A DNA stretch of 64,000 nt from Chionoecetes opilio (taxonomy: Eukaryota; Arthropoda; Malacostraca; Decapoda; Majidae): assembly GCA_016584305.1 (NCBI GenBank), contig JACEEZ010011886.1, forward strand, positions 7,501 through 71,500, in the 5' to 3' direction. Of the stretch, positions 45,651 to 57,953 are shown in pieces. Position numbers and translations under genes: made by a program. Under the pieces are notes generated by a model that made no database searches, had not been told where the DNA came from, and saw only the letters and a list, made by a program, of their open reading frames with translations. Numbering within the stretch: position 1 is the stretch's first letter; every line of letters starts with the position of its first letter.

Positions 45651-47655
45651 TCACCGGGAGTGGAGAATGTGTGGGCCGACGCCCTGTCTCGCTTCCGGGG
45701 CTCGTCGGTGGAGTGGCAGCTTCCCCCGGAGCGCTTTGCGGCTCTCTGTCGGCGGTGGGGCACCCCGGAGGTGGACCTCTTCGACCCCCGCCGCTCTGCC
45801 CAACTACAGGCCTTTTTGACGAGGGGGGACCGGACAGTTGCGGGAGGCCCGGCGCCCTCACGGAAGACTGGAACGGTGGCCCCATGTTTACCTGTTTCCC
45901 GCCTCCCTGCACCAGTGTCCTCCTGAAGGTATGCAACAAACTGCGTTCCTACAGGGGCAAGGTAACCATGGTGGCTCCTCTCTGGCCGGCGCAACCGTGG
46001 TTCTCAGAACTGAAGGCCTGGTGTCCCTCCCCTTGTTCCTCTAGAGGCCCTCGCTTTGTTGGAGGAGCTCCCGGCCAGGTTTTTTTCCCAAACCTTGAAG
46101 CTACACGCCTGGATTTCTCCGTCCCTTTCTCTCCGTCGGACGGTCTCGGACGCGTAGCGGAGGACATGTTGGCGGCACTTTCGCCCGTTTTCTACGAGAC
46201 AGTATCAGTCTCACTGGAAGGCCTTTCAGTCGTTCCTCAAACTCAAGGCCTCCACAAACGTCTCTGAATCGGTGTCCTGGATTTTCCTCTCCTTCCTGGC
46301 CCACGACCGTGGGAGGTCCTCCGCTACTCTTTTCCACTCACCTGGCAGCCCTGGCTGACTCCCTAAAATACGGTTGAGGGTTGGTCTGGACCGGCATTCT
46401 GTGACCCTGTTGAAGAGGGGTTTGTTCCACCAAAACCCCCCCTCCCCGTCGTCCTGGCCCCTTCTGGTCCTGGAGAAGGTTCCCCGGGTTTTCCTGCAGG
46501 GCGACCAGTTTGGGTCAGACGCTGCCGGGGACCCGCCTCCTTCAGAAGGCCTTGTTCCTGGCTAGGGGGTTTGGGGCTTCTCAGCTGAGGGCGCTACCCG
46601 TTTCCCCCAGTGGACGACTTTCTCGGGGGGACGGCTCCCTGTCTCCCTCTCCCTCTCCCCAAAGGGGTGCTGGGTAAGAAGAGCGGCAGGACCACCGTCT
46701 CCACCGGTCGTCGTTCCGGCTTGGTCTGCGGGGGACGCCGCACACCCCTTGTGCCCGGTTTCGGCGCTCCGGTGTTACCTGGATGCTTCCGAGCCCTGGG
46801 CGTGGGACCTGCATTTTCCTTTTCCGCGATCCTGTCACTGGTCGTCCCCTCACCACCAGGGGGGATTGCCGGCCGGCTCCGGGCGTCCTTCGAGTCGGCG
46901 GATCCGGGTCACGCCCCTCGCGCCCTTTGACGTCCGGGGTTGCTGCGTCTCTGGCCTTCCTCCGCACCCATTCCTTGGAGAGGGACGGGAAGGGGACAGT
47001 GGAGTACGGCCTCGTGCTTCGTGGCTCGTTACCTGTCCCACTCCGTCGTGGACTTCCCCTGTGTTGCCCTGGGACTCCTCCATCGGAGGGGCTGGGGTTT
47101 GGTGGACCCCGGGCCTCCCTTTGACTCTCCGCTTGATTTGGGTGAGTATACTAGGGGGTATCGTTTTTTTCTTGTGCATTGCTCTTTTGCCTCCCCGCGG
47201 GTCGGGGTTCTTCCCCGTCTCCAATGGCAGGTAGCTTAGTGCACTAGCTCTAAGGGGACCAAAAAGGGGGACGGCTTTGAATTATGAAAAGCTATTTTTG
47301 GGTCCTGACAGAGCTAGTGCACGGCCTTCGGCCTCCCACCCTTCCTTCCCCACCAAGTTTTCAGCCCCTCCCCCCGGGGATGATTTTTGGGATGGTTATG
47401 TAGCTCCGGGCCCGGCTGGCGGACCACCTGCCTCAGCAGGGTTGGCACGGCGTTGCCAGACGTGTGGTTTCTTTTTCTTTCAGATCTGAGTGTAGCCTGG
47501 TTACCTAACCAGATGTGGGTTTTTGGTTTTCCTGTATACCCAGGGTTTTGCCCTGGTTTCGATCTTTCCTATCCTAATAGCTTAGTGCACTAGCTCTGTC
47601 AGGGACCCAAAAATAGGCTTTTCATACTTCAAAGCCGTCATTATGGCGCCACACC
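45650..47655 (+). mobile_element. DIRS-type retrotransposon with tyrosine recombinase, 5'-truncated
   Basis: GC-rich, plus strand. The RNase H end reads PGVENVWADALSRF (about 45652-45695), then PEVDLFDPRRSAQLQAF, a DIRS hallmark. The recombinase frame follows in pieces: VSWIFLSFLAHDRGRS (about 46270-46318), SVTLLKRGLFHQ (about 46398-46433), CPVSALRCYLDASEPWAWD (about 46752-46808), DVRG-(C)AASLAFLRTHSLE (about 46929-46980) and FVARYLSHSVVDFPC (about 47020-47065). The last pieces contain the HxxR-type region of tyrosine recombinases. DIRS elements integrate with this enzyme instead of a DDE integrase and lack target duplications. The downstream unit 47250-47320 is inverted at 47585-47655, fitting the terminal and internal complementary repeats of DIRS. 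Frameshifts interrupt the recombinase. Gag, the RT core and the 5' end are absent. Confidence 0.83.
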
Positions 47656-47734
47656 GCCTCGTGGGTCCCCTTACGTAAGTTTGCATTCACCCAAACGTTA
47701 TTATTATGAGTAACGTTGATTACTAAACGAGTTT

Positions 47735-48250
47735 AGGAGACAGAGAAAGAATGTGAGAGACAGAGAAAGAATGTGAGAGACAGAGAGAGAATGTGAGAGA
47801 CAGAGAGAGAATGTGAGAGACAGAGAGAGAATGTGAGAGACAGAAAGAGAATGTGAGAGACAGAGAAAGAATGTGAGAGACAAAGAGAATGTGAGAGACA
47901 GAGAGAGAATGTGAGAGACAGAGATAATGTGTGTGAGAGAAAGAAGTAAGAGGGGGAGAGAGGGGAGAGGAGAGAGAGAAAAGAGAGAGAGAGAGAGAGA
48001 GGAAGAGAAGAGAGAGAGAGAGAAGAGAGAGAGAGAGACGTGCGTGTTTGGTAAATAGTGTGTGAGTGTGTGTGATAAACTGATAATTGGGATAGAAAGT
48101 TTTGGTAGAGAAATGTTTTGTGAAGAGGTAGAGCGAAAAGGAGGAGAGAGGGGAGAGAGAGAGAGAGAGGGGAGAGAGAGGGGAGAGGGGAGAGAGGAAA
48201 AAGAGAGAGAGAGAGAAGGGGAGAGAGAGAGGGGAGAGAGAAGGGGATGA
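47735..48250. repeat. 20-bp minisatellite grading into (GA)n
   Basis: Unit AATGTGAGAGACAGAGAAAG is repeated about ten times (47735-47935), then GA/GGA-rich arrays to 48250 interrupted by a short unique stretch at 48035-48140. Confidence 0.9.
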
Positions 48251-48459
48251 GTATTTATTTCATATATTAATCTTCTGCGGGAAAGCGATTGTTTTACTGC
48301 TTATATGCTTTTAGTGACAACGTATCTTAATGGGTTGAATGCTAACGTTTCACTATTAACTCTTTTTACCAAACACGTTACAGATGTAGGGAAAATTGTA
48401 TAATAATTATTAATGGATGAGATGAAAGTAACCTGACATGAACTTTGCTACTGTTATGG

Positions 48460-48549
<90 letters not shown>

Positions 48550-48626
48550 GTAATTGTTTTTTACCCCCGTTTCATATTTGGATTTTTAGGGGAGGGAAGT
48601 GAGAAGAAGAGACGATGAGAGAGCGC

Positions 48627-48671
<45 letters not shown>

Positions 48672-49231
48672 TATACTAGCTATAATTTCAAATATTGCTG
48701 TGGTGTAAATGTGACGCAATTATTTTTCTTCTCATGTATCGGATACTATTCAGCATGTATCTGTGAAGAAATAAATACTACAGAGAATAACGCGAAAATA
48801 CTTTACTAAACAATTTGTAGCGTATGTGGAATAGCTTGAACGAGACAAAAATTGGTGTCATTTTAGATTCACGAAAACTTTCCAGAGAGAGTGTTATTGT
48901 TAATGTGATGCAAATATTTATCTCCTCAAATATCACATTATATCCAGCATGTTTCTGGGGAGAACTTAATGCCAAAGAAAAGAGCGCGAATTGAAATACT
49001 TCCCTACAAAATTTTGCGTGTATAAGAGCTAGAAGGAGAGAGAGAGAGAGAGAGAGAAAGGAGAAGAAGAGAGAAGAGAGAGGAGAGAAGGAAGAGACGA
49101 AGGAGAGAGAGAGAGAAGAGAGAGGAAGAGGAGAGAGAGATAGAAGAATTAAGAAAGAGTGGGAGAGAGCAGAAAAAGAGACGGGGATTACGAGATAGGA
49201 AGATAGAGAGAGAGAGAGAGAGTGAAAGAGA

Positions 49232-49278
<47 letters not shown>

Positions 49279-50149
49279 TCACGATTACTCAATTGATTCC
49301 TTATTACCACATCCGTCGCTGTTCCGTCCGTCTCAGTGCTTCGCCGCAGCCTTCATCACACATCCTGGACATAGTGATGAAGGTATTAATTAACAGAACA
49401 TCACGTGAACGAGAAGGAAAATAAAGAGAACAATAAGCCATGCAATGTTATAACCCAATATAATTATAGTTAACAAAGGAGTGTCAAATTTTGTGTGAAT
49501 TTATTAATGCAGAAAATTTAAAATACATAGATAGGGTTATCTACTCAAAACTGATTTCTGACCAACGTTCTGCTATTATCTAATGGGAGGGAGGAATGTG
49601 GGAGATAATTGATTTACTGCACAAAACACTTATACACAAGCCTCAAAAGGTGAATATAGTGTGTGTGTGTGTGTGTGTGAGGTGCGTGGTACGTGAATTG
49701 ATAGTAATGGATGATCGATTCTTGCTTCGAAACAGCAGCACAGACTAGGGAGGAGCACTCGAACTATAAATGAAACATATTATAACAGCTATAGGGTTAT
49801 AGTGAAACTTTTCACATATATTAAACTTTCTGTTGAGTACTTGTCATGGATCAAGCATATTTTTAGACAACAGATTCAAGCGCAGAATCTTAATTTTTCA
49901 GCTCGGTTAGTTAACCACTAATGACCCTTACTAACTTACTTACCACTAACAACCTTTGCTAATGGTAATGGCGTCTCGTACAACGTTACAACCTGGTAAT
50001 GAGAATGAAATTTAACTAACGACTACGGAATGAAGTACGCACGAGTAATGTTTGTCAAGGAAAAACTTACAACACGTCTCAGTGACAAAATTTTAATCAT
50101 GTGGGTGGTGAGTTAGTAATCATAATGGTTGGACAACTATGTGGCTTAC
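48251..50149. other. Simple repeats in otherwise unassigned sequence
   Basis: (CT)n 48461-48549, (GA)n 48632-48669, GA-rich 49037-49277, (GT)n 49660-49679. No gene recognised. Overlapping Arg/Glu or Ser/Leu frames are artefacts. Confidence 0.7.
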
Positions 50150-50329
50150 CAACTGTCTGGTACTCATGGCTGTGACCACCACACCGCGATGACCCTGGAA
50201 CGCGCCGAATGATGAGTACATGCTGGATGATGAGTACATGCTGCCGCTGGAGGAAAATAACTCACTCCCTACCAAGACTTTTTTACTGTCCACGATGCCA
50301 AAACGCACTTGTGTTTTGCCCGCCACCAT
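50150..50329 (-). other. Candidate first coding exon, 60 codons
   Basis: A minus-strand ATG in good context (CACCATGG) opens MVAGKTQVRFGIVDSKKVLV followed by a Ser/Met/Tyr-rich stretch and GHRGVVVTAMSTRQL. An in-frame GTAAGC donor follows at 50149 after exactly 60 codons (phase 0). No partner exon or domain was identified, so it may be chance. Confidence 0.3.
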
Positions 50330-50504
50330 GGTGATCCTACAGGCTCATTGGGAAGGTCGCATACCTTCACCTTCTGTTACCTGCTACTACTTCTATCACT
50401 TCTGAGAATTATTCTATTACCACTATACCTGTCCACTTGTAAGATTTACCCGTATTTTGTACGGGAAATTAGATTTTTTGAGCATGTACGGCGTTCAATG
50501 CAGT

Positions 50505-50753
50505 TTTGTATGGTAAAAAGCGCCCTTTTGTGTCTGCCACACACACAGTAATGCTGATAGCGAGCGAGCCTTTTCACATGTGAGGAAAATCAACACTGAA
50601 TATAGGAAGACCATGGCAATTGATACACTAACAGCTTTTCTCAAAATAAAAAAGAACTGTGATGAAAGCTGCTATCAAGTGCATCCAACAAGTGAAATGT
50701 TGAAGTTGGCAAAATCAGCCACAGCTACATACAATAATCAGTGCTCCTCGTAA
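50505..50753 (+). pseudogene. C-terminal relic of a hAT transposase
   Basis: The frame 50550-50753 reads NADSERAFSHVRKINTEYRK...TAFLKIKKN and ends at a stop. NADSERAFS is the hAT C-terminal dimerisation motif, whose Glu is the third catalytic residue. Upstream MVKSALLCLPH fits the same domain but is separated by a small CA expansion that breaks the frame. No N-terminal part remains. Confidence 0.72.
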
Positions 50754-51424
50754 CTGCCAATATTGTATTGTATGTTACCAAATAAACCATTTTTTCACGC
50801 ACGTGTAAGGTTTTTTGCTGTTTTGTAAGGGCAAATGTAGGGCTTTGTAAGGGCGGGACTGATTTGGGTTTGACAGGTATGCCATTACTACTTTCTTCTG
50901 GCCCCGTGCAACATAATTACATATGTAACGCGAGAAATTACATTAATATGGGAAGAGATGAAATAACACATAAGTATCAATAAGCTAACGAGGTATTTTC
51001 CTCCACGCCTCAGTCCTGAATCACTGGTTAGGCTTATATTTTAAGCCAGTAGTAATTAGACACGTAGCGAAACGAGGTGAGAACGGGGATTCTAGGTTAG
51101 GATAATTTTAGAAGCAGCTCGACGTTCATTGAGTTAAGTCGCCTGTGGGGAGGTGATATTCTCGCCCTTGGTAAAGGTATGTTATGAAATGTTTGTTAAC
51201 TAGAGATGTAGACATGACTTACTGGTAATTCCTTTTGTTGACCAGGACTAATGAAGTGTATTACTTAGGGTCCCAAGGTAGGATGCTGTTGGCGGACCAG
51301 GGGGCCAAGCGCTCACAAATTAGCAGAGGGGGCAACTACAACATATCACAGCCAGCCGTGTGAGGACAAGGAGAAAGAAGGAAATAGAAGAAATAAGTGA
51401 GAGGGAAACATTGGAAGTGGGATA
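50754..51424. other. No feature recognised
   Basis: Contains GTAAGGGC repeats near 50826-50855 and otherwise unassigned sequence. Confidence 0.4.
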
Positions 51425-51733
51425 GACTACGTATACATTATATCAGGATAACGACTTGAGCATTACATGTGCGTATCGTTAAAGGGGTAACAGTGCGACT
51501 GAAGTTACCAGAGATAGTAAACTATATTAGGATGACGACTTGAGCATTACGCATGCGTATCGTTAAAGTGGTAACAGTGCGACTGAAGTTACCAGAGATA
51601 GTAAACTATATTAGGATGACGACTTGAGCATTACGTGTGCGTATCGTTAATGTGGTGACAGTGTAACCGAAGCTACCAAAGATAGTAAACTATATTAGGA
51701 TAACGACTTGAGCATTTCGCGTGCGTATCGCTA
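51425..51733. repeat. Minisatellite of about 84 bp, about 3.5 copies
   Basis: Unit contains AACTATATTAGGATGACGAC, TTGAGCATTACG(C/T)(A/G)TGCGTATCG and GTTACCAGAGATAGTA, starting near 51435, 51521, 51605 and 51690. Confidence 0.88.
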
Positions 51734-52691
<958 letters not shown>

Positions 52692-52793
52692 CACGCGTAC
52701 CCTATAATTATTACCGTAACCCATTCGGGCTCTGGCCAAGAGTTAAATCATTGAATATTCCTTCCCTGGCAAGATTTATTGCTACCCCGGTGA

Positions 52794-52800
52794 TATATAA
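52794..52800 (+). promoter_or_regulatory. TATA-box candidate for the lectin gene
   Basis: TATATAA lies 196 bp before the start codon, giving a plausible 5' UTR of about 170 nt. Position and sequence fit; not proven. Confidence 0.4.
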
Positions 52801-52995
52801 CCCTTCTCACCACGATAGCCCTGTATTAACAATCCCATTGTTGTTGATGTCCTTATTTCATGCTTAAAATCAGGGAGAACAATGTTTTCTCATGGCAAAC
52901 AGCCCCGTAGACCCAATCAATAGCCCCTGTGTGGCTTCTGACTCGCACCCTCTCTTCAGAGTGGTCGCCTGCCCTACTCGGTACGGCTCCTCGCC

Positions 52996-54526
52996 ATGTC
53001 ACTGCTACATCACCTCCTGGTGGCTCTGCTGGCCCTGGGAACACCGCTACTGTGCGCCGCGAAAGTCACAACCTCGGTGTGGCACCGCGCGCTGGTCGCC
53101 CCGGAGCGGCTGGCCGCCGCCGCCGCCGCCTCCAGGAGCTACCGGGTGTTGGATGAGATGCTTTGCGCCATCTTGGCCAACACAAACTCCCCCTGGTGCC
53201 ACCTGTTCACCTATGAGGGCACCACCTGTGTGCTGTACCCCGTGGTGGTGGACAGTCTGGCCCACGCTCCGTCCGGGAACGCCGCCACCACGCCCACGCC
53301 CACGGCATGCAGGACGCGACACCGTAACGGTAACGCCCCCTTCTGCCCCCTGCTGCTCCCTCCAGTGTCAACATGCCCTGTGTGCACTGTTTGTTGTTCC
53401 TATGCAATCCTGTGGCTGCCGCACAGCTTCCTTCTTTCAGTAATGTGTCTGTATTTGCAGTGTGCATCATCGGGAAGGAGGAACCGCTGGCCCACGGTGA
53501 CATGCACGAGTACGAATGCCTTCCCAGAACTTGTTGGAATGGCGCCCTTGTCCCCTCATACACAAGTGAGTGTCTAGTTTGAGCACAGATGCGTTTTGTA
53601 TCTAATATTCCTGGCTCTGCCTGCTATAACCAAGTAACCTTGTCACAACGGTTTGAAATACACCCAGTCCTTCCCTCTCTCAGGGCGCTGCCTTTGGTTG
53701 CCCTGGCCCCTATGTCTCCTGTGGTAATTAAATTAACCCTTCTTGCCCTACAGTGTCGTCGGTGTGCGATGCCCCTTTCTCGGCACTCACCCTGGGCTGT
53801 GTTTACCTTCATATGGGGAGAAAGACATGGTGTGAGGCGCGTAAGCACTGCTTGACCCTCAACGCCGACCTCGCCGTCACACAGGTGGCGGCAGACTTCG
53901 GACTTCTACAAACTCTCCTCGACACTTCTGCAGGAGGCGCACGTAAGTTCCTGAGGGAAGACAATACACTGGTTGTAGACAAAACTTTAGCAGATATTTG
54001 ACTGACAAGCTGACAACAGTATAAAGCTGGTTGGTGATAAGTTTGAAAAGATCATCCTGTAATGCATATCTACACGCCTGAGTTTCAGTCAGGGAAGTGG
54101 TCCGAGAAATTAAGTAAGTGTGGCGATGTGGGAGTATTCATCATTTCATTTTAAGAACGGATGGAAAAACAATCGGTTGATTACTATAACTACTAAACTA
54201 AAGCTACCCTGTTCATTTTCTTATTGCTGAAGCCAGAGCTGATGACACACACACACACCAAAAAAAACCGAGGTAAAACGTAAACACAGTATACTAACAG
54301 GCACAAAGGTGAGTCAAAGCCCTGTACTGTTTTGTCCTCAGAGGTGTGGGTGGGCGTGAAGGCCAGGAAGTGGCTGGACGGTCGTGACGTAACCAGTGCG
54401 GAGTGGAAAGTGGCCGAACCTAACGGCGGTCTGGACCAGTGTGCTCGCATGGATATGGGAAGCAGGTACTGGCTTAGGGACATAAGCTGCGCAGAGACCT
54501 ATGCCTTCCTGTGTATGAGGTCATAA
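52996..54526 (+). CDS. Secreted C-type lectin-like protein, 4 exons
   Basis: Exons 52996-53323, 53461-53565, 53754-53942 and 54342-54526, with GT...AG introns of 137, 188 and 399 bp, all phase 1, give 268 residues. Residues 1-22 are a signal peptide (MSLLHHLLVALLALGTPLLCAA). Residues 23-144 are a Cys-containing N-terminal region with no domain I recognise. Exons 3-4 encode a C-type lectin domain (about 149-268): CDAPFSALTLGC, YLHMGRKTWCEARKHC, VWVGVKARKWLDG, EPNGGLDQCARMD, LRDISCAETYAFLC. Six or more Cys are in canonical order. EPN (233-235) is the calcium-site motif linked with mannose-type sugars. The WND partner motif is replaced by a weaker LRD, so calcium-dependent sugar binding is uncertain. 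Likely role: soluble pattern recognition in hemolymph (inference). Phase compatibility across all junctions and lack of stops argue that it is an intact host gene. Confidence 0.87.
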
Positions 54527-54672
54527 CTTGAATGATGAGACTTTACAGAGACACTTTTTTTTCTTTTTTTTACATCACAAAGGACTGGCCTAGGGCATAA
54601 AAAACCTACCATTGATTTGAGTGTCAGGCGGACGAAGAGGATGAAGTCAAGTTACAAATTAATGTCATGTTT

Positions 54673-54678
54673 AATAAA
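54673..54678 (+). terminator. Polyadenylation signal candidate of the lectin gene
   Basis: AATAAA lies about 147 bp after the stop codon, followed by a GT-rich stretch. Confidence 0.55.
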
Positions 54679-54689
54679 TGTTTCTCTAG

Positions 54690-55402
54690 TGTTTTGTTAC
54701 ATAGGATGACGCAGACTTGAGCTGTATGATGACGTGGATTAAAGAGATGTCAGAGTTATCATGGCCTCGTGAAATGTATCAGACGTCCTTTGGTGGTATT
54801 GTTACAGCATGGAAGCCACGAACCCGTTGAATTTTACTATGACTTGACGACTATAAAACATAAAGGGTCGTAATATCTGTCATGCAGTTATTCTTGAAGT
54901 GGTCGGATTGGCTGATTCTATCCAATATTATTCTCTTTTACCGTTTTTGAGAGAAGAGCGTAATGTGATTATGGAGTTCAGTCACATTTTGCAAAACACT
55001 TCAGCTTACAAAGGATCGGAGAGACGCTAGAGGCTGCTCTTGATTTCCTTTCCAGTGGATTCCAAAGGCAATTGCATCCCTTTCCTTGACATCATGGTTT
55101 GCCAGGCTTACCTATCCTGAGGACGTCACCCGCACTACTTTGTAATCACATTATTATTACTCAAATATTCAAGGAAATGAGTAATTCTTCAATATGGATT
55201 ACCTCCAAGGCTAAATCCTTTATTTGCATGCTTTGGTATTAGCTATCCTGTCTCACAGATCCTTTATGTCCATACCGTAGTATCATTCTAGCCACGAGGT
55301 CACGAAAAAGGTATTGAAATGGTTTACATTGTTACCCACACCTCTTGCAAAGCACTTCCTTCCTCCGTCAGTAGTGGGTGTAGGGGGCTGTATCCTGTAG
55401 GG
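54690..55402. other. Spacer between lectin gene and hAT element
   Basis: No gene seen. A short stretch at about 55040-55100 translates with a Penelope-RT flavour (CIPFLDIMV), too short to call. Confidence 0.4.
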
Positions 55403-55501
55403 CAGGGGTTCTCAACCTGGGGTACGCGTACCCCCAGGGGTAGGTGAGAGGAATTTTGGGGGTACGTGACAGGTCTCTAAAAATACTTCGGTTTTGAATA
55501 A

Positions 55502-57269
55502 ATGCAAACCTATATCAAGTTTGGCTTCACAGCTCTGAATAAGCAAAGCAAGGATTTGCCACAATGTGTGATCTACAATAAAATTCTTTCAGAAGGATCC
55601 ATGAAACCTAGCCTCCTCAAGCGACATTTTTCCAGCTGTCATCCTGAACTTTCTGATAAAGACCCGTCCCATTTTGCGAGGAAGGGCACTTGCTATAAGC
55701 CGTATCCGACCTGATCATAGCGGTCAGGTACATAAACAAAATTAAGCTAGCCTCCGTACCTCGTTTATGGTTGCCCTGAGAGTTCCACAAGTTCAAAAGC
55801 CCCACACAATAGCTAAAACTTTTACCTTGCCATGCTGCAAAGATATTGTTGGTTGCTTCTTCGGGGAGAATGCGGCACAGAATTTGAACACTTTGCCATT
55901 GTCAAATGATACTGTGCATCGAAGAATATGCGACTTATCAGAGGATATCAAGCATCAAGTCATTGCGGAAATCAAGGAAGCTCCTCGCGGCATATTTGCA
56001 ATTCAACTTGATGATTCAACTGACATATCATCTTGTGCCCAGCTGTTTGCCTACACGAGGTATGTAAAAGACTCAGATTTTAAAGGAGAGTTTTTATATT
56101 GTGACCCTCTGGAATCTACAACGACGGGAAAAGACATCTTCGAGGCTGTGTCCAGCTTTTTTGAAAAAGAAGGGCTTTCTTGGGAAAATATGATGGGATG
56201 TACAAAAGATGGTGCCCCTGCAATGATAGGCTGTCGGTCTGGACTCCAAGCAAGGTTAAAAACAGCCAACCCCAACGCAAGCAAGATGCATTGCATGATT
56301 CACCGCTACGCATTAGCTGTGAAGACTCTACCTCCAAACCTCAAAACCGTACTTGACGATGTTGTAGCCATGGTCAACTTTATTAAAAACAGTTCATTGA
56401 ACACAAGGATGCTGCGTCGTTTGTGTCAGGAACTTAATGCTGAGGAAGAGTCACTCCTTTTTCATACAGAAGTAAGATGGCTATCGAGGGGTCACGTAGT
56501 GGCTCAAGTTGCGACATTAAAGGAGGAACTGAAAGAATTTTTTGACAGGAATGAGAAAGAAAAAACTAAGAAATTTGTCAACAAGCTGTCAGATAACAGG
56601 TGGATCACGAACCTGGCTTATCTCAATGATATATTTTCTCGTATCAACGCAGTCAACAGATCACTTCAAGGTTACTCGGCAACTGTGATTGATTTTGTCG
56701 ACAAGCTGCGAACTTTTCAAATGAAAATCAAACTTTGGCAAGAAAAAGTCCAAACGGGTCGGTATGACGTTTTTGAGAATATGAGCGACAGCTTGCCAGC
56801 TTTGTGTAAAGATGATGTGGATGAGGTCAGTGTTCTCATTCAGCGGCTCTTGGTTTCTCTCAGGCAAGAGTTGGATAACTATTTTCCTGATATCACAGAC
56901 TTAGATTGCCAACTCGTTTGAAATCCATTGAAGATGGACCCTAGATCCCTTCCAGATGAATTACAAGACGAATTCGTTGACTTTGTCAATGACTCAACTG
57001 CAAAAGATTCTTTCGATAGTTTGTCATTGACAAGATTCTGGTCAACAATAGCGAGTTCTTACCCTGCTTTAGCAAAGAAATGTGTACTGAACCTCCTGAT
57101 GTTTCCTTCTACATACCGCTGTGAGCAGGGATTCTCAGCACTGTGCTTGATTAAAAACAAATTACGTTCACGTCTGGCAGTCAAAGACGACATAAGAGTG
57201 GCTCTTTCAAAGACTGTGCCGAGGATTGACTTGTTGGTAGCAAAGAAACAGACCCAATCATCTCACTGA
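55502..57269 (+). pseudogene. hAT transposase (BED finger, ZBED/SCAND3-like), lightly broken
   Basis: An N-terminal frame (55502-55714) carries a BED-type zinc finger, but the second Cys is replaced (CVIYNKIL instead of CxxC), with LLKRHFSSCH completing it. A frameshift near 55690-55760 separates it from the main frame (55767-56921). This includes IQLDDSTDISS (first catalytic Asp), CTKDGAPAMIG (second Asp) and TEVRWLSRG. A single TGA at 56919-56921 interrupts the frame, which continues without shift as KMDPRSLPDELQDEF through FWSTIASSYPALAKK and YRCEQGFSAL (third catalytic residue, Glu) to a natural stop at 57269. The BED finger would bind the transposon ends, and the RNase-H-like core with C-terminal dimerisation region performs cut-and-paste. 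Only about three lesions make this a young copy. Confidence 0.9.
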
Positions 57270-57289
57270 ATTTGTATATATTATAATGC

Positions 57290-57800
57290 AATTCATGCAC
57301 AATGACTTATCTATGAGCGAGTAACTAGAAACACTAGCTACAAGTAACTAGTTACTTGTAACACTAGCTACAAGTAACTAGTTATTGGTAGCACTAGCTC
57401 ACAGTCATACCGATTTGAAAAATACGTTTATTTTAGTTCTTTTTGAGTTTTTTTATGCTAATCACACACAGTGACTTCCCTGCATGTGAGTAAGTAGCTA
57501 GTTACTAATACGTGTATATATTTGTGAGGCTTAACAATCAGCACTAGTTCACAGTCAGTGGAACACCATGCCTACTTTAGTTCTATTTTTTTTCCATGCT
57601 AGTGACGTTAGTCACGCACACAGTTATTTCCCCATGAGTAACTAGTTATAAGATGTAAATACCAGCACTAGCTCATATTCACAGTTATTGGAAAAATGTG
57701 TCTGCTTTAGTTCTACTATTATATTATTGTTTATGCTATTCACACACACGGTGACTTACCTATCACTCTTACTAGTTATAAGATAATATAAGATACTTTG
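57290..57800. repeat. ACTAGTTA-type degenerate repeats in the hAT 3' region
   Basis: Repeated CACTAGCT(A/C)ACA and AACTAGTTA(C/T) motifs, spaced irregularly, within the hAT 3' region. Confidence 0.6.
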
Positions 57801-57854
57801 ATCCTATCTAGACACTTTGCAAGTACCAACTACAAGGTTATTGACTATACAAAG

Positions 57855-57953
57855 CGCCACCACACCAGGACGAACTTGGTGGACTCGAACCGCTGACCGA
57901 ATTCAGGGTCTCTACACACGGACCGCGCGCTCTACCACCAGGCCACCCTGGCG
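57855..57953 (-). mobile_element. tRNA-related SINE fragment
   Basis: Minus strand: TGGCCTGGTGGTAGAGCG (A box) and GCGGTTCGAGTCCACC (B box) about 50 bp apart, in tRNA order. The anticodon stem is imperfect, so this is a SINE head or tRNA pseudogene rather than a functional tRNA. It lies inside the 3' part of the hAT element. Confidence 0.6.

Noticed and set aside
45506..46267. 253-residue plus-strand frame as one protein
   Set aside because: It begins inside the Gypsy LTR and runs into DIRS sequence in mixed frames; the DIRS motifs alternate between frames, so it is not a single gene.
52892..53443. 183-residue frame over lectin exon 1
   Set aside because: Out of frame with the signal peptide and not compatible with the phase-1 exon chain.
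55040..55120. Penelope-like reverse transcriptase fragment
   Set aside because: Only about 20 residues (ending CIPFLDIMV) fit; too short to support.
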